64,000 nucleotides of DNA from Roseateles amylovorans. Lineage in GTDB: Bacteria; Pseudomonadota; Gammaproteobacteria; Burkholderiales; Burkholderiaceae_C. The notes under the pieces are model-generated. The model saw nothing but the letters and a program-made list of their open reading frames with translations. It made no database searches and had not been told where the DNA came from. Of this stretch, positions 55,119-63,698 are shown piece after piece. Positions within the stretch are counted from its first letter, which is position 1; each line of letters opens with the position of its first letter. The stretch spans positions 620,001-684,000 of the forward strand of contig NZ_CP104562.2 in the NCBI RefSeq assembly GCF_025398155.2, read 5' to 3'. The position numbers and the translations under genes were made by a program.

Positions 55119-55192
55119 GCTCGGGAGCGCCGGCGCCCCTTGAAGCGAATGCGAGCGCGTCTGAGCGGAAAGGGGCGCCGGCGCTCCCGAGC
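55119..55192. repeat. Perfect 23-bp inverted repeat (long hairpin)
   Basis: Arms at 55119-55141 and 55170-55192 are exactly complementary over 23 bases (GCTCGGGAGCGCC..., ending CCCCTT), with a 28-base loop. Each arm also contains the self-complementary core GCGCCGGCGC. No T tract follows. Possible roles are a strong transcription barrier after ung or a REP-like intergenic element. Related sequence GAAGxGAATGCGAGC occurs in the loop and again near 55213. Confidence 0.88.
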
Positions 55193-55518
55193 TTGCGCTG
55201 AACGTGTGAGGAAGTGAATGCGAGCCGGTACCACGACGTGTCGCGCGCACTCGAGCTTCGCACTGCAGAAGGCCGTCCGAGCGGCTTCCGGCATGCCGAA
55301 GCCGCCTCCAGCGTCTAACTGGTACGGTTTTGGTTGTTCCCCTCCCGCAATCCGGTTGAAGCGTCTGGTATGGTTCCACCCAGATCCCCGCGACGCCGTC
55401 CCCATTGTTTCCATCGCGACAAAAACCGATTCGGAACTGACATGGTCTGACGCTGGTCTCAACGGCTGAGCCATCAGGGTTAAGTCCAGTGCGCTACCAA
55501 TTGACGTTCTTCGATTTT

Positions 55519-55540
55519 TGGTACTAAACTGGTATTAATC
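55519..55540 (+). promoter_or_regulatory. Tandem operator candidate at the GlcNAc operon start
   Basis: Direct repeat TGGTACTAAAC / TGGTATTAATC (9 of 11 identical) immediately before the ATG at 55541. TTGACG at 55501 could be a -35 and TACTAA or TATTAA a -10, so the element would overlap the promoter. The same TGGT-11-base-TGGT spacing occurs upstream of the chitinase. A GntR-family regulator is encoded in the operon. Confidence 0.55.
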
Positions 55541-56485
55541 ATGAACGCAGCCAATTTGGCGGACGCCTGGTCCGCGCCTTTGCAACCGCGCTTTGCCGCT
55601 GTGCGCTTCCTTGTGGGGGTGGACGGTGGCGGCACGGGAACGAGGGTCCGCCTGAGTGACCTGCAAGGGCGTGTGCTGGGCCAGGGCTGGGCGGGACCGT
55701 CTGCCCTCGGCCAAGGGGTGGCGCAGGCATGGCGGCACATCCAGCAGGCGGTGCAGGAAGCCGCCGACAAGGCGCAGTTGCATCGGCTGTCGTTCGACGA
55801 GACCGCCATCGGCCTCGGACTTTCCGGTGCGGGTGTGATCGCCCAGGCGCAGGCCTTTGTCGCTCAGCAGCCGGGTTATGCGCATGTGGAACTGGTCAAT
55901 GACGGCACCACCACGGTGCTGGGCGCTCATGCGGGCCAACCGGGTGGCGTGATCGCGGCCGGGACCGGCACGGTGGGTGAAGCCTTGCGGGCCGATGGGA
56001 CCCTGGCCTGCGTCAGCGGTTGGGGCTGGATCGGTGGTGACGAAGGCAGCGGCGCCTGGCTGGGCATTCAGGCGATGCGTCAGGCGCAGAAGGCGATGGA
56101 TGGTCGCGCGGTCGCCGGGGCGCTGGCACGTGCGGTGTGGGCGGCCGTCGGGACCGCTCATGAACAGGATCGGGACGCGGTGTCCGCCTGGGTCGCTCAG
56201 GCGGGACAGCATGCCTATGCGCAATTGGCGCCACTGGTGTTCGACTGCGCGGAGACCGACCCCGCTGCCGCGGCGCTGATCCGCCAGGCCGTGGATGAAC
56301 TCGAGCAACTGGCGCTGGCGCTGGACCCCGCGCAGCAGTTGCCCCTCTCGCTTGCGGGCAGCGTTGCGCAGCGATTGGGCGGGCTTTTCTCAGGCAACAT
56401 TCGGGCCCGTTGCGTCTCGCCCCAGGGCGATTCGGCCGACGGGGCGCTGCGGCTGATCCGTGGCGCTCTCTCCACCCTCCGTTGA
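55541..56485 (+). CDS. N-acetylglucosamine kinase, BadF/BadG-type ATPase family
   Basis: A 314-residue ASKHA-fold sugar kinase. After a 23-residue N-terminal stretch it shows FLVGVDGGGTGTRVRLSDLQG (phosphate-1), LVNDGTTTVLGAHAG (catalytic Asp region), GGVIAAGTGTVGEALRADG (phosphate-2) and GWGWIGGDEGSGAWLGIQAM. These features match bacterial GlcNAc kinases of the eukaryotic NAGK type. It would make GlcNAc-6-phosphate for NagA two genes downstream. There is no ribosome site before the ATG at 55541, so either the mRNA is leaderless or translation starts at a downstream GTG. Confidence 0.88.
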   Translation: MNAANLADAWSAPLQPRFAAVRFLVGVDGGGTGTRVRLSDLQGRVLGQGWAGPSALGQGVAQAWRHIQQAVQEAADKAQLHRLSFDETAIGLGLSGAGVIAQAQAFVAQQPGYAHVELVNDGTTTVLGAHAGQPGGVIAAGTGTVGEALRADGTLACVSGWGWIGGDEGSGAWLGIQAMRQAQKAMDGRAVAGALARAVWAAVGTAHEQDRDAVSAWVAQAGQHAYAQLAPLVFDCAETDPAAAALIRQAVDELEQLALALDPAQQLPLSLAGSVAQRLGGLFSGNIRARCVSPQGDSADGALRLIRGALSTLR

Positions 56486-56501
56486 GATCGAGAACCACCC
56501 G

Positions 56502-57245
56502 ATGAGCACCAAGCTGCCCTTCCAATTCAAGCCCGATCCCGCCGCCGCGTCGCCGCTGTACATGCAGCTGGCCCACAAGCTGGCGCAGGCCATCCGCGAA
56601 GGCCAGTACCAGGCGGACGAGGCGTTGCCCTCGGAGCGGGTGCTGTCGGAGTCGCTGGATCTGTCGCGGGTGACCGCACGCAAGGCGATCGACCGGCTGG
56701 TGGAGCAGGGCCTGATCGTGCGCAAGCGCGGCTCCGGCAACTACATCGCGCCGAAGCTGGAGCAGCCTTTGTCGCGGCTCACCAGTTTCTCCGAGGAATT
56801 GCACCAGCGCGGCTTCAAGCCCAGCAGCCGCTGGCTGACCCGCGGCTTCGCGATGGCGGCGCCGGATGAGCAGCTCTCGCTCGGTCTGACGACCGGCCAG
56901 CGGGTGGCGCGCCTGGAGCGTCTGCGCCTGGCCGATGCGGTGGTGATGGCCTACGAGCTCAGCGTGCTGCCGGAGGCGGTGCTGCCGGATCCGCAGAAGG
57001 TCGAGTCCTCCCTTTACGAACATCTGGCCCGTCAGGGCCGCGCGCCGGTGCGGGCGCTTCAACACATTCGAGCCATCAATGCGGATTCGCGGCTGGCCGG
57101 CCTGCTGGAAGTTCCGGTGGGCCAGGCGGTGCTGTTCATCACGCGGGTGGGTTATCTGGACCTGGGGCAAGCGGTGGAGCTGACCCATTCCTACTGCCGC
57201 AGCGATTACTACGACTTCGTCGCGGAGATGAGGCGCGACGGATGA
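56502..57245 (+). CDS. GntR/HutC-family transcriptional regulator of GlcNAc use
   Basis: A 247-residue regulator. N-terminal winged HTH of the GntR type (PLYMQLAHKLAQAIREGQYQ, ADEALPSERVLSESLDLSRV, TARKAIDRLVEQGLIVRKRGSG). The C-terminal UTRA ligand-binding domain shows LTSFSEELHQRGFKPSSRWL, VARLERLRLADAVVMAYELS, VPVGQAVLFITRVGYLDLGQAVELTHSYCRSDYY. UTRA-type relatives (NagR, DasR, NagQ) bind phosphorylated amino sugars. Located between the kinase and nagA (four-base overlap with nagA), it very probably senses GlcN-6-P or GlcNAc-6-P and binds the tandem TGGT sites at 55519 and 14696. Confidence 0.92.
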   Translation: MSTKLPFQFKPDPAAASPLYMQLAHKLAQAIREGQYQADEALPSERVLSESLDLSRVTARKAIDRLVEQGLIVRKRGSGNYIAPKLEQPLSRLTSFSEELHQRGFKPSSRWLTRGFAMAAPDEQLSLGLTTGQRVARLERLRLADAVVMAYELSVLPEAVLPDPQKVESSLYEHLARQGRAPVRALQHIRAINADSRLAGLLEVPVGQAVLFITRVGYLDLGQAVELTHSYCRSDYYDFVAEMRRDG

Positions 57246-58384
57246 CGGACACACAGCACATCGACGGATTCATCCTGACACCCAGCGGCTTCCTCCGCGG
57301 TGTGCTGGTTCACCAGGCGGGACGCATCACCCGCATCGACGGCCATGCCGTCTCCGAATTCGAGGTGCGGCACGGGGGCGAGGATCTGCCGATCGTGCTG
57401 CCCGGTTTCATCGACCTTCATGTGCATGGCGGCGCCGGCCGCGACACGATGGAAGGCGAGGGCGCAGCCGACGCGATCGCGCGGCTGCATGTGCGGCACG
57501 GCACCACCGCCCTGTTGGCCACGACGATGACGGCCCCGCTGGAGGAGATCCGCGGCGCCTTGCGCGATCTGGCCGACCCCTGCCGGCAGCGACCCGCCGG
57601 CGCCGCCCGGGTGCTGGGCGTGCATCTGGAGGGTCCCTACATCAATCCCGGCAAGCTGGGCGCACAGCCCGACTTCGCCAAGGTCGCGACGCTGGACGAG
57701 ATTCGTGATCTGCATGCGATCGCCCCCATCCGCCTGATCACGTTGGCGCCTGAGCTGCCGGGCAACCTCGAGCTGGTGACACAACTGCGCGAGGCCGGCT
57801 TCCAGGTCCAGATCGGCCACACGCTTGGCACCTACGAGGACGGCGTGGCCGCGCTGGGACGCGGCGCGGGCGGTTTCACCCATCTGTTCAATGCGATGAC
57901 CGGGCTCCATCACCGCGAGCCCGGCATGGTGGGCGCCGCGCTGGCGCATGCCCAGTACGCCGAGGTGATCCCGGATCTGCTGCATGTGCATCCGGGTGCG
58001 ATCCGCGTGGCGCTGCGCAGCATTCCGTGCCTGTTCTGCGTGACCGATTCCACCGCCGCCGCCGGCATGCCCGATGGCGAGTACAGCCTGGGGCGTCACC
58101 GCGTGACCAAGTGCATGGGCGGCGTGCGGCTGCCTGATGGCACGCTGGCCGGATCGACGCTGACGATGGACCAGGCCCTGCGCAACCTGGTGCTGAAGCT
58201 GGGGCTGCCGATCGAGGACGCGTCGCGGCGTGTCTCGACGCATGCGGCCGATTACCTGGGTCTGGACGATCGGGGCCGTCTGGCCCCCGGCGCCTGGGCG
58301 GATCTTGTTGTCTTGGACCGTGGCTTGCTGTTGCAACGCGTGGTCGTAGAAGGGGAAGCAATTGACCTCGCGAATGCTGGATGA
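57242..58384 (+). CDS. nagA: N-acetylglucosamine-6-phosphate deacetylase
   Basis: A 380-residue amidohydrolase-fold enzyme releasing acetate from GlcNAc-6-phosphate. LPGFIDLHVHGGAGRDTMEG carries the first metal-site motif, LLATTMTAP follows, VLGVHLEGPYINPGKLGAQP the catalytic Glu, QIGHTLGTYEDGV a metal His, GGFTHLFNAMTGLHHREPGM, and CVTDSTAAAGMPDGEYSLG with the catalytic Asp. The start ATG at 57242 overlaps the gntR stop. The next gene begins before the nagA stop. It is the committed step of GlcNAc catabolism. Confidence 0.96.
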   Translation: MTDTQHIDGFILTPSGFLRGVLVHQAGRITRIDGHAVSEFEVRHGGEDLPIVLPGFIDLHVHGGAGRDTMEGEGAADAIARLHVRHGTTALLATTMTAPLEEIRGALRDLADPCRQRPAGAARVLGVHLEGPYINPGKLGAQPDFAKVATLDEIRDLHAIAPIRLITLAPELPGNLELVTQLREAGFQVQIGHTLGTYEDGVAALGRGAGGFTHLFNAMTGLHHREPGMVGAALAHAQYAEVIPDLLHVHPGAIRVALRSIPCLFCVTDSTAAAGMPDGEYSLGRHRVTKCMGGVRLPDGTLAGSTLTMDQALRNLVLKLGLPIEDASRRVSTHAADYLGLDDRGRLAPGAWADLVVLDRGLLLQRVVVEGEAIDLANAG

Positions 58385-59384
58385 GGCGCTCAGCGCGCCG
58401 CAGGTGGTGGCCCGTCAACTGGCCGCCGATCAGAATGCCTATGCCGCGCTGGGACAGGCTCTGCGTGATCAGCCGCCAAGCTCGCTGCTCACCATCGCCC
58501 GGGGCAGTTCCGACCATGCGTCGCACTACCTGGCCTATCTGATCATGGCGCGCCTGGGACGGCTGGTGACCTCGCTGCCGATGTCGCTGATCACGCTCTA
58601 TCAGAGCAAGATCGAGAGCAAGGGCCTGGTGTCGCTGGCGTTCTCCCAATCCGGCCAGAGCCCGGACCTGGTCTCCCCGACGCAGTACTTCCGCGCCAAT
58701 GGCGCCCGCACGGTCGCCTTCGTCAACGCCGACGGCTCACCGCTGGAAGCGGCCGCCGAACACGTCTTCCGTCTGCATGCCGGCGTGGAGCAAAGCGTGG
58801 CGGCGACCAAGAGCTACATCGCGCAACTGGTCGCGGGTGCGCGGGTGGTGGCTGCCTGGCAGGGTGATGAGGACCTCGCTGCCGCGCTGCAGCAACTGCC
58901 GCAGGCGATGGCGCAGGCAGCGAAGCTCCGCTGGGATGTGGCGGTCGATGTGCTTCAGCGGGCGGACAAGCTGTTTGTCATCGGCCGTGGCACGTCGCTG
59001 CCGATTGCGCTGGAGGCAGCGCTGAAATTCAAGGAGACCTGCGGCATCCAGGCGGAGGCCTTCTCCGGCGCCGAGGTCAAGCACGGGCCGATGGCGCTGG
59101 TGGAAGAGGGGTATCCGCTGCTGGTCTTTGCGCCGCGTGGTCCTGCCCAGGCCGGCCTGCTGGCCTTGGCCGAGGAAATGCGTGGCCGCGGCGCCCGGGT
59201 GTTGCTGGCCGCGCCGGAAGGCACGCCCGGTGCCGAGCTGCCACTGGCCTGCACCGGCAATGAAGACCTGGATCCGATCGCTGCGGTGCAGAGTTTTTAT
59301 CCGATGGTGGAGGCGCTGGCGCAAGCCCGCGGCCTGAATCCCGATCAGCCGCGGCACCTGGCCAAGGTCACCAAGACCCATTGA
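58362..59384 (+). CDS. SIS-domain glucosamine-6-phosphate deaminase (NagB-II type)
   Basis: A 340-residue protein with two sugar-isomerase (SIS) domains: LLTIARGSSDHASHYLAYLI, then VSLAFSQSGQSPDLVSPTQY in the first; KLFVIGRGTSLPIALEAALK and FKETCGIQAEAFSGAEVKHGP in the second, ending GLNPDQPRHLAKVTKTH. The C-terminal half of GlmS without the amidotransferase domain is the NagB-II pattern, which converts GlcN-6-phosphate to fructose-6-phosphate and ammonia. The TTG at 58362, with AGGGGAA upstream, gives the family-typical start; ATG 58374 is the alternative. It overlaps nagA by 23 bases. Confidence 0.92.
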   Translation: MTSRMLDEALSAPQVVARQLAADQNAYAALGQALRDQPPSSLLTIARGSSDHASHYLAYLIMARLGRLVTSLPMSLITLYQSKIESKGLVSLAFSQSGQSPDLVSPTQYFRANGARTVAFVNADGSPLEAAAEHVFRLHAGVEQSVAATKSYIAQLVAGARVVAAWQGDEDLAAALQQLPQAMAQAAKLRWDVAVDVLQRADKLFVIGRGTSLPIALEAALKFKETCGIQAEAFSGAEVKHGPMALVEEGYPLLVFAPRGPAQAGLLALAEEMRGRGARVLLAAPEGTPGAELPLACTGNEDLDPIAAVQSFYPMVEALAQARGLNPDQPRHLAKVTKTH

Positions 59385-59575
59385 TGCATTGACGTATCGA
59401 TGCGTTGAAGCGGTGCCGCATTGATGCATCGATCGATGGATGCAGTGACGCCTGAACAGCGCCGTCCCGGGCCGCAGGGGGCGGTCCCTGGCGAGCGCCC
59501 GTTGTCGGCGCGTCTGTAAGCCGGACCCGCGGCACAGCGGGATCAACGCGGCCGGTGTGCCGGAAGAGAGTTGAG

Positions 59576-61057
59576 ATGAACGAGTCGAGTATTCACCCCG
59601 GTCGCCTGGTGATGGTGGACATCCAGGGCAAGACCCTGGACGCGGCCACCGCCGCCTTCATCCGAGACCATCAGATCCGGGCGGTCTGCCTGTTCCGCAA
59701 GAACCTCGGCACCGAAGCCGAGGTCCGGCAACTGACACGCGACCTGCGCGAGGCGATGGGCCCGGATGCGCTGATCGGCCTGGATCAGGAGGGCGGATCG
59801 GTGGTGCGTGCCACCTTCCTGCCGCAGGCCCCATCCGCGATGGCGCTGGGCGCCGCCGGCGATGAGGCCTTGGCCGAATCGGTGGGTGCTGCGGTGGCGC
59901 AGGGCTTGCGCGGCATCGGCATCAACTGGAACTTTGCGCCGGTCACCGACATCAACAACAACGCCGCCAATCCGGTCATTGCCGAGCGCAGTTTCGGCGA
60001 GACCGCCGAGACCGTGACCCGGCTGGCCGGCGCCTGGATGCGCGGCTCGCTCGCGGCGGGCGTGGCCTGCTGCATCAAGCATTTCCCGGGCCATGGCGAC
60101 ACCCATGTCGACTCCCATCTGGACTTGCCCACGGTCGACAAGACCCGCGAGCAATTGAACGCGCTGGAGCTGCGTCCGTTCAAGGCCTTGCGCGATCTGG
60201 CGCCGTCGATGATGACGGCCCACATCGTCTATCCGAAGATCGATCCGGCGTATCCGGCAACGCTGTCGCGCCGCATCCTGGGCGGCATCCTGCGGGAGGA
60301 ATGGGGCTACGACGGCGTGGTCATCACCGACGCCCTGATGATGAAGGCGATCGCCGAACGCTACGGCTATGCAAAGGCCGCCGTGCTGGCCATCAACGCC
60401 GGTGCGGACATGATCCTGGCCCAAGGCTCGCTGGACGAGCAGGCGCAGTCGATCCAGGCGCTTCATGAGGCGCTGGGCAGTGGCGCGCTGACCGCGGAGC
60501 GGGTGCGGCAGTCGGCAGCGCGTCTGGACCGCATGGCGCGGGCTTATCCGGTGCGATTCGACGATTACCAAGGCGCCCAGCGCGACGCGGACGACGCGCT
60601 GATGCGCCGCGCCTGGGCTGCCGGGCTGAGCGCCTTGCGCGGCGCGCTTCCCCCGGGCCTGGATCAGCCGCTGCGGGTGCTGGTGCAGGACCTGGTGCCG
60701 ACCGACGGCGTGTCCGAGGCGGGCCCGACCGGTGCGCAGGCCCGCGCGCTGTTCGACGGCCATCGGGATGTCGAGTTCGTGGCGCTGCACGACATTGCCG
60801 CGCTGGACTGGACTTCGCTGCCATCGGATGGGCGGCTCAACATCGTGGTGTCCACCCACCGGGCGCGCTACGGCGAGCAGGCCCGGCGGTGGACACCGGA
60901 CTTGCATCTGGTGCTGTGGAATCCGTTCCAGGCGCTGGATGTGGCGGCGCCGACGGTGGTGAGCTGGGGCTATGCCGATGGCGCGCTGGCGGCGCTCAAG
61001 GGCTGGCTACAGGGCGCTGCACCGGCCGCCGGCCAGTCGCCCGTGACGCTGAACTGA
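59576..61057 (+). CDS. GH3 beta-N-acetylhexosaminidase
   Basis: A 493-residue cytosolic GH3 glycosidase (no signal peptide). GLDQEGGSVVRATFLPQAPS binds GlcNAc; VTRLAGAWMRGSLAAGVACC is followed by IKHFPGHGDTHVDSHLDLP (the KH(F/S)xG(H)G(D)TxxDSH catalytic His/Asp dyad), and YDGVVITDALMMKAIAERYG holds the nucleophile Asp. The C-terminal ~150 residues extend beyond NagZ length, as in longer GH3 enzymes. It would release GlcNAc from imported chitobiose-type oligosaccharides or from muropeptides. The ATG at 59576 has AGAGAG upstream; 191 bases separate it from the deaminase gene. Confidence 0.92.
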   Translation: MNESSIHPGRLVMVDIQGKTLDAATAAFIRDHQIRAVCLFRKNLGTEAEVRQLTRDLREAMGPDALIGLDQEGGSVVRATFLPQAPSAMALGAAGDEALAESVGAAVAQGLRGIGINWNFAPVTDINNNAANPVIAERSFGETAETVTRLAGAWMRGSLAAGVACCIKHFPGHGDTHVDSHLDLPTVDKTREQLNALELRPFKALRDLAPSMMTAHIVYPKIDPAYPATLSRRILGGILREEWGYDGVVITDALMMKAIAERYGYAKAAVLAINAGADMILAQGSLDEQAQSIQALHEALGSGALTAERVRQSAARLDRMARAYPVRFDDYQGAQRDADDALMRRAWAAGLSALRGALPPGLDQPLRVLVQDLVPTDGVSEAGPTGAQARALFDGHRDVEFVALHDIAALDWTSLPSDGRLNIVVSTHRARYGEQARRWTPDLHLVLWNPFQALDVAAPTVVSWGYADGALAALKGWLQGAAPAAGQSPVTLN

Positions 61058-61252
61058 GACGGACGTGCACCTCGGCGCACTGTCGGTCTCCCGCATCGTC
61101 GCCCCGGCGCGGCGTGCGGCGGTGCCGTTGTGCCTCGCCCCTCGACGTCGGCCGGATGCGGCTGCGGACGAGCGGTCCATCACGCCGATGCCGAGTCCGA
61201 CCCTGAGCACGCCCCCGACCACGCCACCCACTTTCGAGACGAGGACCCCACC

Positions 61253-62560
61253 ATGACCTCCCCGCGTTCGCCGATCCGCTGGGTGCCCAGCCTCTACTTT
61301 GTGCAGGGCATGCAATTCTTCGTGGTCATGTTGATCGCGGGGCTGATGTTCAAGAACATGGGGGTGCCGAATGACCAGATCGCGCGCTGGACCGGCGTGC
61401 TCGGACTGGCCTGGGCCTTCAAGCCGCTGTGGAGCCCCTTCCTGGAGCTGGCCCGCAGCAAGAAGCTGATCGTGGTGTCGATGCAGTTCACCGGCGCGGC
61501 GGGGCTGGCACTGATGGTGCTGGCACTGCAGCTGCCGATGTGGTTTGCCGCCAGCATCGGCGTGCTGTTCCTGCTGGCCTATTCGTCGGCCACCCATGAC
61601 ATTGCCTGCGACGGGCTCTACATGGCCTCGCTGGACGACAAGCAGCAGGCGGCCTATGCCGGCTGGCAGGGCGCGTTCTTCAATGCGTCCAAGTTCCTGA
61701 CGCTGGGTGGGTTGCTGGTGCTGGCCGGCCATCTGGAGCGGGCGATGGGCGTGATGAACGCCTGGTCGGTGATCTTCGGCCTGCTGGCGGTGCTGCTGTT
61801 CGTGCTGGCGGCCTACAACGCCTATGCCTTGCCCGGCGCGCTCAATACCGATCATGCCGACCTCACCGCCTCGGGGGTGTGGAAGACGCTGCGGGCGGTG
61901 ATCGAGGACTTCCTGCGCAAGCCGGGCATCGGCATGGCCATCCTGTTCATCATGATGTTCCGCTTCGCTGAAGGCCAGGTGCAGACCATCGGCCCGCTGT
62001 TCCTGATCGAGGCGCGCGACAAGGGCGGCCTGGGGCTGAGCACCGAGCAGGTTGGTGGCATCTACGGCACGGTCGGGACCGGTGCCTTTTTGCTGGGCAG
62101 CATCCTGGGCGGCTATTTCACCAGTTGGCTCAGCCTGCGCCGGGCCATGCCGGTGCTGATCGTTGCGATGGCGGTGCCCAATGTGACCTTCTACTACCTC
62201 GCCACCACCCTGCCGCACGACCTGTGGCATGTGGGCGGCGCCGTGGCGGTGGAGATGTTCGGCTATGGCTTCGGCTTCGTCGGGATGATCCTCTACATCA
62301 TGCAGGCGGTGGCACCGGGCAAGTACCAGACCGCGCACTACGCGCTGGGCTCGGGCGTGATGCAGCTGGGCTTCATCTTCTCGAAGACCATCAGCGGCGA
62401 CATCCAGATCGCCATGGGCTATGAGCGCTTCTTCCTGTGGACCATCGCCTGCGGCGTGCCGGCGTTCCTGCTCTTGCTGTTTGTGCGGCTGCCCGGTGCT
62501 GCTGCGCCGTCGCAGACTGCCGACGTCGCTGAGCAGGATGTGGTGAAAAGCGCGCCATGA
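61253..62560 (+). CDS. AmpG-like MFS permease
   Basis: A 435-residue polytopic protein with about 12 transmembrane helices of the major facilitator superfamily. IRWVPSLYFVQGMQFFVVML and GLAWAFKPLWSPFLELARSK lie in the N-terminal half, typical of the AmpG/peptide-acetyl-CoA transporter branch; YSSATHDIACDGLYMASLDD is also diagnostic. The second half holds GIYGTVGTGAFLLGSILGGY and YGFGFVGMILYIMQAVAPGK. In the GlcNAc cluster it probably brings chitobiose or muropeptide-derived sugars through the inner membrane. It overlaps the GH16-like gene by four bases. Confidence 0.87.
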   Translation: MTSPRSPIRWVPSLYFVQGMQFFVVMLIAGLMFKNMGVPNDQIARWTGVLGLAWAFKPLWSPFLELARSKKLIVVSMQFTGAAGLALMVLALQLPMWFAASIGVLFLLAYSSATHDIACDGLYMASLDDKQQAAYAGWQGAFFNASKFLTLGGLLVLAGHLERAMGVMNAWSVIFGLLAVLLFVLAAYNAYALPGALNTDHADLTASGVWKTLRAVIEDFLRKPGIGMAILFIMMFRFAEGQVQTIGPLFLIEARDKGGLGLSTEQVGGIYGTVGTGAFLLGSILGGYFTSWLSLRRAMPVLIVAMAVPNVTFYYLATTLPHDLWHVGGAVAVEMFGYGFGFVGMILYIMQAVAPGKYQTAHYALGSGVMQLGFIFSKTISGDIQIAMGYERFFLWTIACGVPAFLLLLFVRLPGAAAPSQTADVAEQDVVKSAP

Positions 62561-63669
62561 GGAGCGACCGATTCACCGCGCGTGCGGTCGTGGGTGCGGT
62601 TGGCCTCGCCCTGGCGGCAGCGATGGGTGGCGCGTCAGCGTGGGCCGCAGCGGCAACTGCTGCAGAGTCGACTTCGACTTCGACTTCGACTTCGACTGCG
62701 ACTGCGACTTCGACTTCGACTTCGACTTCGACTGCGACTGCGACTGCGACTTCGGGCCGTTCGACGGCGGCGTCGAGTGCGCCCGCGATCGCGCCTGCGC
62801 AGGCCCAGGCGCAGGCCGCGCCCATGTTCTTCGACGACTTTGACTACACCGACACGGCTGCGCTCTGGCGGCAGGGATGGACGGCCCGCACGGCGGCAGG
62901 CCATCCAGGCATTGCCGGCGCACGCTGGTCAGTCGAAGGCGTGAGCCTGGTGGACGACCCTCGGCATCGCGGCCAACGCTGGCTTCGCCTGCGTGCGGCC
63001 ACCGACGGCACGGGCGCCGGCACGACGCAGGTGCAACTCTGCCATCAGCGCAAATATCTGGCCGGCACCTATGCGGCGCGGGTGCGCTTCAGCGATCAAC
63101 CGGTGTCGGGTGCGGACGGAGATCCGGTCATCCAGACCTTCTATGCGGTGAGCCCGCTGCGATTCGACTTTGATCCGGAGTTCAGTGAGCTGGACTGGGA
63201 ATACCTGCCGAACGGCGGCTGGGGCAGCGACAAGACGCGGCTTTACGGCATCACCTGGCAGACGGTGCGGCTGGATCCCTGGCTGGCTTACAACCAGCAG
63301 CATGAGGAATTTGGCGCATTGGGTGCCGCGGGGCGGGACTGGCACACGCTGGTGATCCAGGTGGCGGACGGCCGGACCCGGTGGTTCCTGGACGGTCGGC
63401 CGATCAGCGAGCATGGCGGGCGCAACTATCCGGTGGTGCCGATGTCGATCAACTTCAACCTGTGGTTCTCGCCGAATGGGCCGCTGCCGCAGGGCGGCGC
63501 CCCTCGGGTGTATGAACAGGATGTCGACTGGGTGCTGCATGCAAAGGATGTGGTCCTCACGCCGGCCCAGGTCGAGGCGCAGGTGACGCAATGGCGCACA
63601 ACCGGTGTGACGAGGCTCGACGCCGTGCCGCCCGCACAGCCGGCGTTGGAGAGCCGCTGCGACGTGTGA
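62557..63669 (+). CDS. Secreted GH16-like glycoside hydrolase
   Basis: A 370-residue exported protein: a signal peptide (AVGLALAAAMGGASAWA), then a Ser/Thr-Ala low-complexity linker from GACTTC/GACTGC hexamers, then a ~270-residue jelly-roll domain. The stretch FDPEFSELDWEYLPNGGWGS carries E-L-D-W-E, matching the GH16 catalytic ExDxE signature. WHTLVIQVADGRTRWFLDGR and PMSINFNLWFSPNG are also typical of GH16 concanavalin-type folds. Substrate cannot be read from sequence; in this operon a GlcNAc-containing polymer or a co-occurring glucan is plausible. It overlaps the permease gene by four bases. Confidence 0.78.
   Translation: MRSDRFTARAVVGAVGLALAAAMGGASAWAAAATAAESTSTSTSTSTATATSTSTSTSTATATATSGRSTAASSAPAIAPAQAQAQAAPMFFDDFDYTDTAALWRQGWTARTAAGHPGIAGARWSVEGVSLVDDPRHRGQRWLRLRAATDGTGAGTTQVQLCHQRKYLAGTYAARVRFSDQPVSGADGDPVIQTFYAVSPLRFDFDPEFSELDWEYLPNGGWGSDKTRLYGITWQTVRLDPWLAYNQQHEEFGALGAAGRDWHTLVIQVADGRTRWFLDGRPISEHGGRNYPVVPMSINFNLWFSPNGPLPQGGAPRVYEQDVDWVLHAKDVVLTPAQVEAQVTQWRTTGVTRLDAVPPAQPALESRCDV
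62667..62755 (+). repeat. Hexanucleotide repeat in the GH16-like leader
   Basis: About 14 GACTTC or GACTGC units encoding a Ser/Thr/Ala linker between signal peptide and catalytic domain. In frame; length change would alter the tether only. Confidence 0.88.
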
Positions 63670-63698
63670 GCGCGCTGCGGTCTGAGGAAGAAGAATTC

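Larger units (their letters stand above)
54959..55540. other. Regulatory intergenic region before the GlcNAc operon
   Basis: About 580 bases. The left third holds the 23-bp inverted repeat at 55119-55192. The right third is AT-richer and contains four TGGTA elements (55320, 55366, 55519, 55530). I see no protein-coding frame I would defend. Confidence 0.6.

Noticed and set aside
55119..55192. Terminal inverted repeats of an insertion sequence
   Set aside because: Arms are only 28 bases apart and enclose no transposase; no target duplication is visible.
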